DNA of 64,000 bases, taken from contig NC_134970.1 of the NCBI RefSeq assembly GCF_965638725.1, positions 1,493,001-1,557,000 of the forward strand. Reading direction: 5' to 3'. Source of the DNA: Aptenodytes patagonicus. Its lineage: Eukaryota > Chordata > Aves > Sphenisciformes > Spheniscidae. A program made the position numbers and the translations under genes. This document shows positions 40,211-56,000 of this stretch, piece after piece. How positions within the stretch are numbered: position 1 is the stretch's first letter; the number at the start of each line of letters is the position of its first letter. The notes under the pieces are model-generated. The model ran no database searches. It saw only the letters and a program-made list of their open reading frames with translations, and was not told the DNA's origin.

Positions 40211-43200
40211 AAACGTCCGTTTATTGCTCCCTTCCCCGTCTGCTCCCGCGGCTTGTGCTGTATTAGCCCTAGGCTACGTCTTTCAAGTTGGCGTAAACCG
40301 AGGCCTAGAGTTAGGGCAAGGGTAATATTTGCCCCCCCCCCCCCCCACCCCGTTCACCGACAGCTGTTTTTGGACCACAGCTGTTACCACCCCAAAAACC
40401 CAAATTATCCGTAACAGCTCATGCCCCTTCCAACTTCATGGGCTATCCGGGCATGGCAGAGCGTCCCCGGATTGGGGCGCAGGGACCGTGAATTGTAAGA
40501 GTTAATTGTGCTCAAGGTGTGTGGCTCGCCCAGCGCGGGGCAGGGGAGCACGGGTGGCGGCGAGAGAAGTGATGTGCAGATCTCTGAAATGTGGGAGCTA
40601 TAGGTTCCCGGTGTAGGGAGGTGACTAAGTGTCGGGCACTCGGGTGGAAATTCAGCCCGTTCCTCTGTGGGAACGCTCGTGTTAAGGGTTGAGCCACTTG
40701 CCTTTGAAAAAATCAATACAAATCCACTAAATACAGGATAATGTAATCAAACAAAGGTAACGAGCAAGGAATGAGGTCTGTGGCATCGCAGCGATGAACC
40801 CAGAGAAGACCCCTTCCTTATTTAGAGGCTTCGTGAACGGGGTGGAGCGGGGGCACTGAGTACACTTGGGTGTGCAGGAGGAGAGTGAAAGCATCTGTGC
40901 AGCAAGGCTGAGACAGGCTTCAGGTCGGGTTTTCCTGGTGCGCTGTGTGTTGTTACGCCGGCTGGCACCGTGCCGGAGCCCTGAGAGTCACCACAGTTAA
41001 CCGGGGCTGTCCCTGACCTTGGTCACTCGTCTGCGGCCATCAGGGAAGTGGCTGCAGGATGCCTGCTCGTTCCTGAGTTTGCTTGAGTTGTCCTTGCTGG
41101 GGTGAATGTCTCCCCTCCAAGGAAAGATGTGCGACTTAGTTAATAATAATTGGGGTGCAGGGAATAATTACACGACTGACCAGAGATGCATTAGCAGCAC
41201 AGGGATGTGCTAATTACTACCCCCCTCCCGCACCAGCCAGTTTGAGTGGGAATAAAGCAAACTGGAGGATTCCTGGGTATGTGCACCGAGGAGTCTTGAG
41301 TGAGGGCCAAGCCTCCCTTGGCAAATCCAATGAACAGTGTGAAGACGTTCCCCAAGCTCACCCTTGCAGCTCTCGGAGCGGGAGCAGCCTCTGGCATTAG
41401 TGGACACCTCTGGATCGAAGTTGAAGGTTCTAAGAGGCTGACTCACTGTCTGAGCTGAGCAATGGGATTCAAGTTGATTTGCTCTCGGTTATTGTGTCAA
41501 CAAGTCATTGGTGATAAAAGGTCATAAAGCATTGTAATGTCGCGTATTGACAGACGCTGTCTGTGATCCGAGGGACAATTCAAACCTAATACGGCAGCGC
41601 CAGCACCCTCCACGTGACCGAATGTATTTTGTTTGAGAGAGGCATGAGTTTTTCTCCCTGGTGCGTAGGTTTGAATTTGCTCTTGGTCTTGCAAATATGT
41701 GTGTACACAGTGTGTTATTAGAAGCAGAGGGGACTGCTTGTAGAGTTAATTGTAGAAGAGATTGTGGAAACAAGCTTTAGTTAGGATTTCTTTGTTACAG
41801 TGAGAAATGACTTTTTTGTCCTTTGCAAGGGAAATCGATACCTGGTTTTGGTCTCAATTCTAAGTCCAGGATTAACCTGGACTTTGTGTCTTTGCAAACA
41901 CACTACTGAAAGCTTAATTCTGATAGGATTTTCGTCATGGATAACTAATACAGCAGAGTTTCAGAAGCACAAAAATAATTTTGACGATTGCTTTCTGATC
42001 CTTTGCAGCTCCTGGGAAGCAGTCTGCTAAGGTCCCCAGGTCCTTGACGAAGCACATTTTCAAACTATTATTTAAAGATGATTTGCAATTGAATCTGAAC
42101 ATTTTCTTTGCTTAGCAGATAAAATAAGTTGTGTTCGGATTAATTTTGTGTGCGCACTTGCATCTGAAAGGGATCTGCAGGTATTTGGACAAATAAAACC
42201 TGTTCCTAGACTAGTTCTTGGATAGGATTTTTTAATCTCCTCTATCTCTGCTACTAGACACATTTTGCAGCTCCTGCAGCAGTATTCAGAGCTTATGGCA
42301 AAGGTTTTACTTATCCCATAACTGCTTTATTAATGGGAATGTTTGTCATTTCTCATGTCTGTTTCAAGATTTACAAATGAATATGGGAGATAAACCTTCT
42401 AAGCACACGTGTAGCATAAAAGTCCCCTCCCAAAATCTAAAGATACCAAATGCTGTCTCTTCCTGCAGAGGGACAGTCATTAGTTTTGTTTGTTTGGCTT
42501 TGTATCTGTTCTGCACAAGAAAAATATTGTTGGTTGGTTGCAAATGTAGTAGCAACACAGGCTACTTAAACAACAACAGATTTGATCAGTTAACTGCAGC
42601 ATTGTTTTTTAAAAAAACCTTAACATTAAGTCAACATCACTTGATTTTTAGCACAAGTGCAGGCAGACTTGCAGTTCATGTCCTTCTATATAAACATCCT
42701 GGTTATTGTAGGTCAGTGGTGTTTGCAAGTGATTATACTGCATTCAGAGCATTCATGATGTTGGACTAGATGACCTTTAGAGGTCCCTTCCAACCCAAAC
42801 TATTCTATGATTCTATGATTCTACGAGAAAGTCATGAAATGACTTTCAGAGGAACGTCTGTCTGATAAAATGGTCCCCTCTGCTTCAGCCTGATGCTTCC
42901 TCCTTTACCTCAACTGGGGCAAAAGCCTCTGGTTCAGCACCTTAGTTTTTCTCCTCCTGGATGTAAGTCTGAGACAACTGGAGAAGAACTAGATCAGATA
43001 GGCCCCTTCGCTAAGGCACACGTGGAGGCTTTTGAAATTCTACTGCCTGTTCTTGCTGTGGCTTGTTTGTGGTTTTATCTCCTGCGCAGCGTTTACAGCT
43101 CAGGTTTGAGTGGGGCTCGCCCTCCGTCCGCTCAGTTAACACAAATAACGCGCCGTCTCTGCTTACTGGAATATTTAATAGTGAGTTGTTCTTGTAACAA

Positions 43201-43417
43201 TTATGGTCCCCACTTAGTGATACGTTTGTAACTCGTCCTGGCAGAAGAGTTATCTAGCTTAATCTGAATTAGTGGTTTCAATGTGCAGTAACATAACAAA
43301 CAATAGCAGTAACATGGCATAGGGCCCTTTTGCATTATTATTATTTTTTTTTAAAGCATATGAGTCTCAACTAACCTTTAGCAGTCGGTCTACTATTATC
43401 CCTGTCTTTTGTAGACA
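40211..43417 (+). other. IRF6 5' intron region
   Basis: This stretch separates the CpG island from the first coding exon, whose acceptor is TTTTGTAG ending at 43414. A second untranslated exon is expected by comparison with mammals but was not located. The only repeat recognised is a short CR1 tail at 42757-42823. Confidence 0.6.
42757..42823 (+). mobile_element. CR1 LINE 3' end fragment
   Basis: About 65 bp match the conserved CR1 tail (TTGGACTAGATGACCTTTAG, then GGTCCCTTCCAACCC) and end in ATTCTATGATTCTATG. It is an old, heavily 5'-truncated insertion in the IRF6 5' intron region. Confidence 0.93.
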
Positions 43418-47219
<3,802 letters not shown>

Positions 47220-47301
47220 CAGACGCTTTGCTTTGCTCCATGGTTTCTTATGTTGTACATACAGAGAAGTTATTTCTTAAAGAGTGCCTTGCCTAAATCT
47301 G

Positions 47302-47307
47302 AATAAA
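47302..47307 (+). terminator. IRF6 polyadenylation signal
   Basis: AATAAA lies 83 bases after the IRF6 stop and is followed by TGTAAATCTGGT. A later ATTAAA at about 47544 is an alternative. Confidence 0.7.
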
Positions 47308-47769
47308 GTCTGTAAATCTGGTCATCTGAATCAAGTTCAGCAGCCTGTGGTACTTTTGTTTTGGAAGTGTTTAAAACAGAGGGGATTACAGGAACGCCTC
47401 TAGCTCCTTCACCGTTTTCAGCTGTTTGGTTAAACAACCGATATGTATAAATCAGATTTTCAATTCTGTATTTTTTTTTTTAATCCACTATTCATACATT
47501 GTATATAAATACTTGATCATTGGGGGGGGGGATATCTGTGCTCTATTAAAACCGCCTGGACAATATCACCTTGTCTAGTTTTCTTTAACTGGTCTGTAGC
47601 TGCAAGCTGGGATGCCGACCCTTCTTCCAGCAGGCTTTTTTAATATGTATACCCACACAGAACGTACACACATACATATTGAAAATAAACGGCTCTGCAT
47701 GCTCCGAGAAACCACCTGAAGCTGAAAGCACGCTAATACTACATCTCCGAAAGCTGGGGATGGCTCTGT

Positions 47770-48600
47770 GCTGTGCTCGCCCGCCCCCCCCCCCCGTTGC
47801 TTTCCCAAGCTCTGGCTGAGGGTGTCGGCAGCGGCCTGCTCCTAAACGGCCTCTTCCTTGTCGGTGAGGCCGCTGGGGCCCGGGACCGCCCGGGAAGGCC
47901 GCTCCGCCCGGGCCCGGGCGGAGCGGCCTTCCCGGGCGGTCCCGGGCCCAGGCCTACGGCGGAGCGGAGCGGCCTTTCCGGGCGGGACCCAGCCGCTCCG
48001 CCCCGGGCCACCGCCCACGCTAGCGCCGAGGCCGACCCGGAAGCGGTGGGCCCGGCGGTGGCTTCTCCTCGGCTCGCCGCGGCGATGGGCCCGGCGGCCG
48101 GGGCGGAGGGCCCGGCGGGCAGCGCCCTGTCGGCGCCGCGGCTGGTGGCGGCGGCGCGGGAGGAGCTGGGGGCCGGGCGGCGGTGGCGGTTGCCGGCGGC
48201 CCGTGCCCTGCAGCTAGCCGGGGAGGTGCTGGCGGTGGCGGCGGGGCTGAAGCCGGCCCTGCTGTACGACTGCGGCGCGGCGGGCCCCGCCGAGCTGCGG
48301 CGGTACCTGGCCCGGCTGAGGGAGGCCGGGCTGGCCCCGCGCCGCCTCCACTTGCTGGGCGCGGAGGGCTCGGCCCTGCTGCTGCACCCGGGGCTCGCCC
48401 GGCGGAGGCTGGCGGCCGTGCTGCGCGCCCGCCCCGCGCCCTTCATGGATGTCTCGGCGGGGCGGCAGTGCCCGGCTCTCTGCGGGCCAGCGGAGGCCGA
48501 GTCCATCAGGGGCCACCTCGCCACCCTCCTTGCCCACCTAGGGGCCGCCGAGGCCGCCGCCACCAGCCCCGTGTCCTCCAGCGAGGTTGTCCCCGCGGGC
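47770..48600 (+). promoter_or_regulatory. CpG island over the C1orf74 5' end
   Basis: CpG-dense sequence begins at a 12-C run (47784-47795), includes the 74-bp palindrome and continues through the first two thirds of the C1orf74 coding exon. It is probably the C1orf74 promoter, about 0.5 kb downstream of the IRF6 poly(A) site. Confidence 0.75.
47876..47949. repeat. Perfect 74-bp palindrome without spacer
   Basis: The 37 bases at 47876-47912 are the exact reverse complement of 47913-47949, with no mismatch and no loop. The next pair out (47875 and 47950) does not match, so the ends are sharp. It is almost entirely G and C, with CCCGGG and GGAGCGGCC blocks. A diverged direct copy of part of the right arm lies at 47965-47990, and a further inverted piece (GCCGCTCCGCCCCGGG) at about 47992-48007. 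Confidence 0.97.
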
Positions 48601-48918
48601 TGGAACCTTTGCACCATCGTCGGGGTGTTGCTGGGCTACCCGGCGGTGTACACCTTCTCCGTGGAGGAGGGCGCTGAGAACTGCCTGGCGCTGACACCGC
48701 TGAGGGTGTTCACAGTCCAGGCCTCCTGCCCCAGGATAAGGGACGGTCTCAGGGTCCAGATCTACTCCTTCAGCATCCCGGAGAGCCTCTGCGCGGAGCT
48801 GAAGGAGGTGCTGGACGCCTGGTGCGATGAGCTGAAGGAGGCCTTCAGTGTGCAGAATGACTTTGTAGATCTCCGCATTTTGAGCGAGGTGGTGTCTCTT
48901 CCAGCGGTTGCCTTGTAA
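48085..48918 (+). CDS. C1orf74: C1orf74 homologue (UPF0739 family), 277 aa
   Basis: A single-exon gene of the UPF0739 family, whose biochemical role is not known. The human protein has about 269 aa. Recognisable family segments are LLYDCGAAGPAELRRYL, PFMDVSAGRQCPAL, GWNLCTIVGVLLGYPAVYTF and a C-terminal stretch with FSIPESLCAELKEVLDAW. The ATG at 48085 has a good context (G at -3 and G at +4) and gives the family length. The same frame stays open upstream to an ATG at 47773, but that part runs through the palindrome, is low-complexity Pro/Ala/Gly/Arg and looks like GC-rich leader. There is no signal peptide; the hydrophobic stretch near GVLLGYPAVYTF is probably buried core. The gene lies between IRF6 and TRAF3IP3, as in mammals. 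The N-terminal third is unusually rich in Ala, Arg and Gly because of the CpG island. Confidence 0.95.
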   Translation: MGPAAGAEGPAGSALSAPRLVAAAREELGAGRRWRLPAARALQLAGEVLAVAAGLKPALLYDCGAAGPAELRRYLARLREAGLAPRRLHLLGAEGSALLLHPGLARRRLAAVLRARPAPFMDVSAGRQCPALCGPAEAESIRGHLATLLAHLGAAEAAATSPVSSSEVVPAGWNLCTIVGVLLGYPAVYTFSVEEGAENCLALTPLRVFTVQASCPRIRDGLRVQIYSFSIPESLCAELKEVLDAWCDELKEAFSVQNDFVDLRILSEVVSLPAVAL

Positions 48919-49217
48919 AACACAAACTCAGACTTTTTGGCCTATTTCTCACTTGCATCAGGGACTGAAGCAAGAGATCCGGTTCCTGTACATGCAGCCC
49001 ACTGAGGCTCTCAGGAGGTCTGTGAGCAACAAAGGCTGAAAATTGACGATCTCGTGCCCCCGGCCTCATAGGCCAGTTGCAAATCAAATACCTGTACTTC
49101 CCAGAAGACCAGTGTGTGGATGTACGCTCTCGCAGCTGGTCTGCAGCCTCCATCCGGACTACGGAGTGTGCCCTGTAAAGTCAGGGTATATTTATTTGCT
49201 GCGAACAGCTGAGGATT

Positions 49218-49223
49218 AATAAA
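49218..49223 (+). terminator. C1orf74 polyadenylation signal
   Basis: AATAAA lies 300 bases after the C1orf74 stop and is followed by AT-rich sequence with TTTTGAATTTGTG. No better hexamer occurs earlier. Confidence 0.65.
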
Positions 49224-49884
49224 AAATTTGAACACCACAGTATTTTGAATTTGTGAAGTTTATTGTAGGCTCCGTATCACATTTATTACTCATGCGAGGT
49301 GGTGTCATGCACCGCCTCATAGCTGAGCCTGCGCTTGAGCGAGGGGTAAGTGCTACTGTAAAACCTGCGTAGTGCAGCTCTGAAAGGGGCTTAAAACCCC
49401 TGTCTCTGTCAAATTAATGTGGTGCTGGCAGTGAAAGGGAAGTGGACGTGGCTGTGGGGATGCTTGGCCATGAGACAGGCTCAAAAAGCGGTGGGCCGAA
49501 CTGGGCCCGATGGGCGGGAGGTGGGAAAATTGCTCAGGACAGGCAGTGCATGGGGGGAGTAGGAGGGGACGGTGCTAAAAAGCCTCCTTGAGCTGGGTTT
49601 CTTTGTCCAGGTATCAGTAGAGGTGGTCCAGGGTCGAATGCCTGCCATCTAGGGAGGCAATAAATAAAGGAAGAGAATTTTGTAGTCCTCTCAGCCACCG
49701 GCCATGAAAACCAGGGAGGCTGGACCCCAAGGGCACAGGATGCCCCTTCCCTCCTGCCCTGCACGAGCCGTGGGAGTGGTGGTTGGAGTGGCTTTGTCCC
49801 TCAGTGCCGCGGGGACTGGGCAGCACAACCTTCAGCTGACACAGAATAACCAAAGCGGCCAAGGGAAGGAGTGATCTCCCAGCG

Positions 49885-49890
49885 TTTATT
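49885..49890 (-). terminator. TRAF3IP3 polyadenylation signal
   Basis: AATAAA on the minus strand (TTTATT on plus), 152 bases beyond the TRAF3IP3 stop. TRAF3IP3 and C1orf74 therefore end tail to tail about 0.65 kb apart. Other minus-strand hexamers at about 49261 and 49280 could give longer ends overlapping the C1orf74 3' end. Confidence 0.6.
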
Positions 49891-50041
49891 GGAGCCACGG
49901 CAGTTTGGAGTGAGACCAGCTCAGGATATGAACCAAACAGGCAAGTGCAAAACAGCAGACGGTGCACTGCGGTGAGAGCGCGTTGCTGTTGGTGAAGCAG
50001 AAGTCGGCTCCTGCAGTGAGACTGGTCATCGAGAAGGTCCT

Positions 50042-53000
50042 TCATGGTCTGTAACTTGCGAGGAAGGTGGCTATGGCCATTGCTATCACTGCCACCAGGA
50101 GAGGGATCCAGTGACTGCGCTGTCTCTGCAAAGAGAAGGAAGTGTTTCTAGTAAATTGGTGGGGAAAAGAAACTTCTCATCTCATCCCTAGCAAACATGT
50201 CATTCATCTTTCCGCACTGCACAAATAAATGGGGGAATTTTTCCCAGACCGATCTGCAGCCTCGGTCCGAAAGCACTGGGAGTCAGGGCGAAGAATGCCT
50301 CCCACCTTTGCCTGCTTGCTCTGGAAGTGGTTGAGCTCGTCCCGGCACTGGCGCAGCCTGGTCAGGCAGGAGCGGTACTCCTCGCTCAGGGCCTCCAGCT
50401 CCGAGCGCAGCTCCGTGCACTGCAAGCAGAGCGAGGGGCCGTTAGCAGGAGGGATCCCCTCACTCTTGTACATGCCGAGAGTGGCAGGGCTCCCGCAGCG
50501 GCTGCAGCGCTTTGCCCATGCACGGGCACTGCAGTGGCGGGGGATTTTCACTTCTGCTACCTGTATGCCCATATATACCTATAGGGGACAGAGTAGATCT
50601 CAGTGTTACCAGGAAAGTGGTGATAGAGGCAATGCCCGGTCGGTTACCATCCCGTGACCTGCTTGGCTTTGCTGCCATCTTTCACATCACATGGGAGAAA
50701 GAAGCAATAGTTATTTTTATGACCACAGAAGCGTGCAGGTCAGGAAGAAGACATGGAGTGCAAACTCGTGGCAGGGTTTGCCTCTCATTCTGAAATTCAG
50801 TCTGCATTTCACTGACTGTGAGAGCAGTTGCAGAGTCCTTTAAACCCTCTGAAACATGGAGCACACAGGACAGGTGCCTTTGTTGCATTGTGCAACCCCA
50901 AAACCCAGGGAGCGTCTTTGGTCCAAACGGCCACACAGCGCGAGACCCGGCTGCCTTCCCGGTGAGCGGTGCGTTAGCAGCAGCTGTGGAAGGAGGCTGC
51001 TTGCACCGAGAGGCTGCAAGAGCTGCCGCGGGGGCAGCTGGGCCCCCCCAGCTGTTCCCTTTTGCTGTGATTGTGCTTTACAAAACCCTTCCCCAGGTGA
51101 TGCTGGGTGATGCCTGGTGCTGCACTCACCAGCGTGGGTCAGTAGGACAAGCTCTTCTTCTGCGTGGCTCTAAGCTCTGCTACAGTAAGTTATAAATTCT
51201 TTCTTATAAATCCTTGCTATGTGAGTACTGCTGTAAGAACTATGGGGCTGTTGGCTGGCAGAGGACATGGCACAGTTTGTGCTACCAGTCTTGTGTCCTC
51301 AAACAGTCTTTTAGATGGGAAAGTGCATGTAAGGGGTCAGAAAGCTTTGAAGTTTTTTGCAGCCCAGTTGTAAGGGCATTGCTTTTGTTAGCAGACCCTT
51401 CCTGTTATTTGCAAGCCTTTCTTCCTCCTCTCCTTCCTTTGCGCTCGGGGCTTCAGCTCTTAAAGTGTGGCTTTGGCTTTTCCCTGTGAGACTGTTGAGA
51501 CTCTCTTGTCTGTGAGAGCAGAAATAGGTTTGTATGGAGAGGCCTCTGCTGCTACAGCCCCGGGCGCCAGGCTGCTGGTGCCCTGCCTTTGCAGGTGGAC
51601 ACTGCATCTGGGGTTTAGCTGAGGCTGGTATCAGGATAAAAATTCAGCAGAAATAATCCTTACAGGAGATACCAAGCTCAGGTTACTTCCATGAGCTTTG
51701 GTGCGTTGTGTTGTGCTGCTGCTGCTGGAGCACTAACACCAGCAGCTCGCCCCCCAGAAGGGAACTTGGTCCCTGCCATGATTCAGTGACTGCCTCACCT
51801 CGTTCTCCTTTGCTGTAAGCTGGGATGTCCTTTTCTGCATCTCATCCTTCAGACTTTCTTCTCCCTCCTCCTCCTCGGGGTGCTCTAACAGAGCATTTTG
51901 TTTTTCCTTGGCAGGAGTGAGAGGTGGGGTCTGTGTGGTGAAAACCTGGTCTAGAAAACAGTCAGGCTTCTGATGAGAAACAGGTGTAGGCTTTCAGTTT
52001 GCTTTAGATCTTGTTTACTCAGTGCAGTTTAAAGATAATATTTGTGTGCTGTGCACACAGCAGAGGACACAGGAGCTGAGTTAGTTATGGGCCTGCCTCT
52101 GCTGTAGCTACAAGTTAATCCTCTTTAGAGGAATATTTATAATTAGTTGCCAGAAATGGAAGGGAGGGAGAGTTAAAATGCCTTTTATTACTTTTTTTTC
52201 AAGTACAACTGTAGCTGCAATTATAAACTGGAATGTATTTTGCTTGGGAAAGAAATGGCATAGCCACTGAAGTAGAATTTGCAATGAAATCCATTTATTT
52301 TTTAAAGTGTTTGCCATCATAAATACACTTACATTTAATGTTAACTAGCAAAATATAATAACTCGCTTTGTGCAGCTTTAAAGTAATCCTTTATTCTAAA
52401 CCACTGTAGACTTCTCTTAGAGTCAGGTCTAACATTCCCGTATCCAGTGAGAGGAGTGCTAGGTGGGAGTTACAAAGTTTGCTGACCTTTCCTTTGCACT
52501 GTCACCTCCTGGGTCTTCTGTTGGTTGGTCTGGTTCTGTATCAAGTCTGTGAACATGAAAAGCCGCTGTTATCGTCCACAGCGCTGCCGCAGCTCTCTTA
52601 CTTTGCACTTCTTTGTGTTACTTACTGTGCAAATGGCTGATTGTTGCCTCCAGCGTTACCTTCTGATTTTGTTCTTTTTGCAACTTATCTGAAATAATGA
52701 TAAGAAGAAAATCAATGTTGATGTAAGTCTCTGTATCTTTACGCGAGGATGGCAACTTTCCCTTTCTCCACATGTGTTAAGTGGCGTGGATATTGTTGGC
52801 TACACTCAACTTTCTTCTCTGAAGATCAGATATTGAGCTGTTAACTGCCCTTTCAGTTTTGGTAGCTTTTTCTAGTGTGCCTTACATTCTATTAATTTAT
52901 GGTTTATTTTAAAGCTGTTTGTGTGAGACCTGTTATGAAAATAGAACTGCCACCTATTTACTCTTCCTTAATTGTGTTTTAAAATAGCCATAAGAGTGAT

Positions 53001-56000
53001 GTGTGAGTTTCCTTGCCTCTATCTGAATTGGTACTTGAAGGTGCTATTAGCATATCCACCACCATGCAGCAGCACCTCAGACAGTAATGGGCGATGCCCG
53101 CCACCTGTGTGGGCTTGCATTGCTGTGTTCGATGGGTCTGACAAGGATGCAAAGGTCCTCGTCAAAGCTGAGGACTCATCTTTTGATTTTCTTTTTTTTC
53201 CCCCAAGTCTCTCATTCCATCCTTTCTTCTAGAAAAGTCATTTCAATTCTCTGAAGTCCTTTAATCTGGTTGGAAAAGACTTTAGGGGCCCTTTGGAAAC
53301 CAGAGGCTCTCTCGGCAAGCGTGGAGAGTCTTTTGCATGTGTGTGTGCTTGGCTTTAAGGACCAGGATTTTAAGACTATTTTCCTTATATCCTCTGTTCA
53401 TTTGAAGGACAGACGCCCCCACCATTCCCCCGCACACGATACCTTCGATGGCGCTGATGTGCTCTGCCTTCAGGTTGTTGTCCTCCTGCAAGGCGCTGGC
53501 TCGCTGGTGGAGCGTGGCGTGCTCGCTCTGCAGGCTGTGCAGGGCCTGGTGGAGCTGCTCGTTCTGTGCGTCTGCTCGCTGGGGGCAAGAAGAGCCCCGG
53601 CATCAGCCCAGCCCTGGCACCATGCCGTGGGCAGCCTGTGAGCACGCAGCGTCGGCCAGCTTTCTGGCAATGAAAGGCAGCCCCGAGCTGAGAACTAGGT
53701 TGCAGGTGTAACTGCTGTGCTTCCTTGAACAGGATTTATTATACAGTGATCTCAACCCAGGGGCTTCCCTGCTTGCAAATTGGAAAACACGAGCTCCCAT
53801 GGATGCTGTTCCTGCGGAGAACTAACGTACCTGCAGTTCGCTTTGCAAAATGTGGAAGCTGTTCTCGAGCTCAGTGTGCGCTGTGGTCATCTTGGTCAAT
53901 TCAGCTTTGAGTGTGGTATAGTGCTCTTTCCAGAAAGCAAGGTCCTCTCTTGTCGCTGCCAGGCTTCTCTGTGGAGGAGACAAGGACCCAAGGGTGGGCT
54001 GTGACCCACCACCCGGCAGGACTGTGCCAGGCTGCCCTGAACAGCATCCATGGGCACTCACGTCAGCTGGCCTGTGCATGGGGCTGGGGCAGCGCTGCCT
54101 CCTCCTGCGTCAGGGTTATAATAACCTGTGTGGGTCTGATGCCATCTGATGGACAGAGCAAACACGGGCAGAGGGTTGGCTGTGGAACCCGAGTTCCTCT
54201 GCTGCCGGGAGGATTTAGAAGCATGGTAGTATTTGGGATAAGACTGATTTGTTTTTGTGAAAATACCAGTTATCCTGTGGGTCAAAGCAAATCGCTACCT
54301 CTTGGGGAAAACCCATTTTCATATAAAAGAGGAACTCCAGAAAAAGTGTCTCTGGAGACCTCGTGGCCTGGATGTCGCTGTGTGTGGCTGTTGCTCTGTG
54401 CATGCAGAGAAGGGAATGGGAAGAAGGGACGGTAGAGGAGAAGGGATTACATTTAAAACTGCCATACACAGTTGGGGAAACATACTGCTGTGCTGTTTTT
54501 AATAACCTGATGTATGGCTCACAAAATGAGCACAGGTTGCCACAAAGCTGCTTTGGACTTTGCTTGGTAGCTAAAAAAAAAAAAAGATATTTTTGCATCT
54601 TTGTTACTGATGGTAAGCTAGTCATTGCCTTTCCCTGAAACGTGGGGGCTCTTTGTCACAGTTGGACTAGATTAAAGCAAAGCATGTGTAAAACATGTTG
54701 CTTACTTGAGAGTTTTGTAGCTGCTGCTCTGTTTGGAGTTTGTCCTCCAGCATCTTCTGAAGAGCCTCTTTTGCCTTCTGCTCATAGGTCTGCTTCTGGT
54801 CTTCCATCTCTATCAGGATCTTCTTCACGCACTCCTTTGAGTAGCTCTTCAAAGGAAGAATTAAAGTGCTTGAAGGGTCTTCTCTGACATATTCCTAATC
54901 TTGCTAAGCCTGAATATTAGCAAATCCAGAGTGTGTAAATGCTACTGCTAATTTGCTGTGAAGCATTGCTTCAGCAAAAAGGAAAAATTGTTTTCAGATC
55001 CATATCTAATCAGATTGCTCTAGAAACTGAGACCCGACCTAATTACGTGGTTCGGTATTTTGTTTTCATGCCTTTCTTCACCCATGTTTGTTTCTCAGCA
55101 ATCAGACATTACCTGGGTGCAGGCCTGCAGCTGATTTTCAAGTGCCCTTAGTTTACACTTCAGTTTATCTTCATTCAGCTGACCCTGGGGAAAAAAACAA
55201 TTGAACTGATGTGTGGAATCATGAACTACACAATATGCCCCCAATGTTTTGTTAGCTTCTGTTTTGATTCACTTTCTCCCTTTTCTTCATCTGTAATATT
55301 GTGCCTAAATTTGGTCAAAGTCTTTTCAATGCTCACAGAGTTCAAATAAGCCATTCACAATCTCAGAATAAATGGGATATGGGGGAAGACTCTTAACACG
55401 TTGAAAAACTCTCCTGAGGCAGTTCTACTGGTTACTGAGTGCAGGTACTTGCAGGGAGATGAGAAGTTAAGAGCAAGGAGATTTCAGGTTAGTCTGGATG
55501 GGTCTGGCAGAAGCATAGCTGCCGCCTGTGCCTGCGCACAGCCCTGTTCCCTGGCTGACGGTTCCTCCCTGCAATGCTCCTTGCCTAAAGCTCCAGCTGG
55601 TACTAAGGTCTTGTCTTGCTGGTTCCCTTAGGAAATGGGTTGGGTCTGCATTGCAACACCTAGCAGCTGGGCAGGGGGATAAGAGGGCAACAGGGATGAT
55701 TCATTTTCCTTATAATCTCCTGTCAGCGTTAGTCAGGCTTCTTTAGTTTTGTGAAACCAGACTGCATGCAAATTCAGATAAAATTTCTAGTAAAGAGATC
55801 ACGTAGGCTGTTTTTCCACCACCACTACTGAGAACGCCTGTAACCGCTTTGCTTACTGCTGTTTGAAGTCAAGCCTCTGAAAAAGCAACTCCTTGATGTT
55901 ACAGGAATAGCTGTTAGACCCAAGCAAAACCAGATTCTCTGGTGTCTTAGCACTGTTTAAATTTGCACAAAAGTAAGTTTACAGTCCCAAAGAATAAACC

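Noticed and set aside
47773-48084. 104-codon N-terminal extension of C1orf74 in the same open frame
   Set aside because: It crosses the palindrome, is low-complexity Pro/Ala/Gly/Arg, has no family counterpart, and the ATG at 48085 gives the expected length and a good start context.
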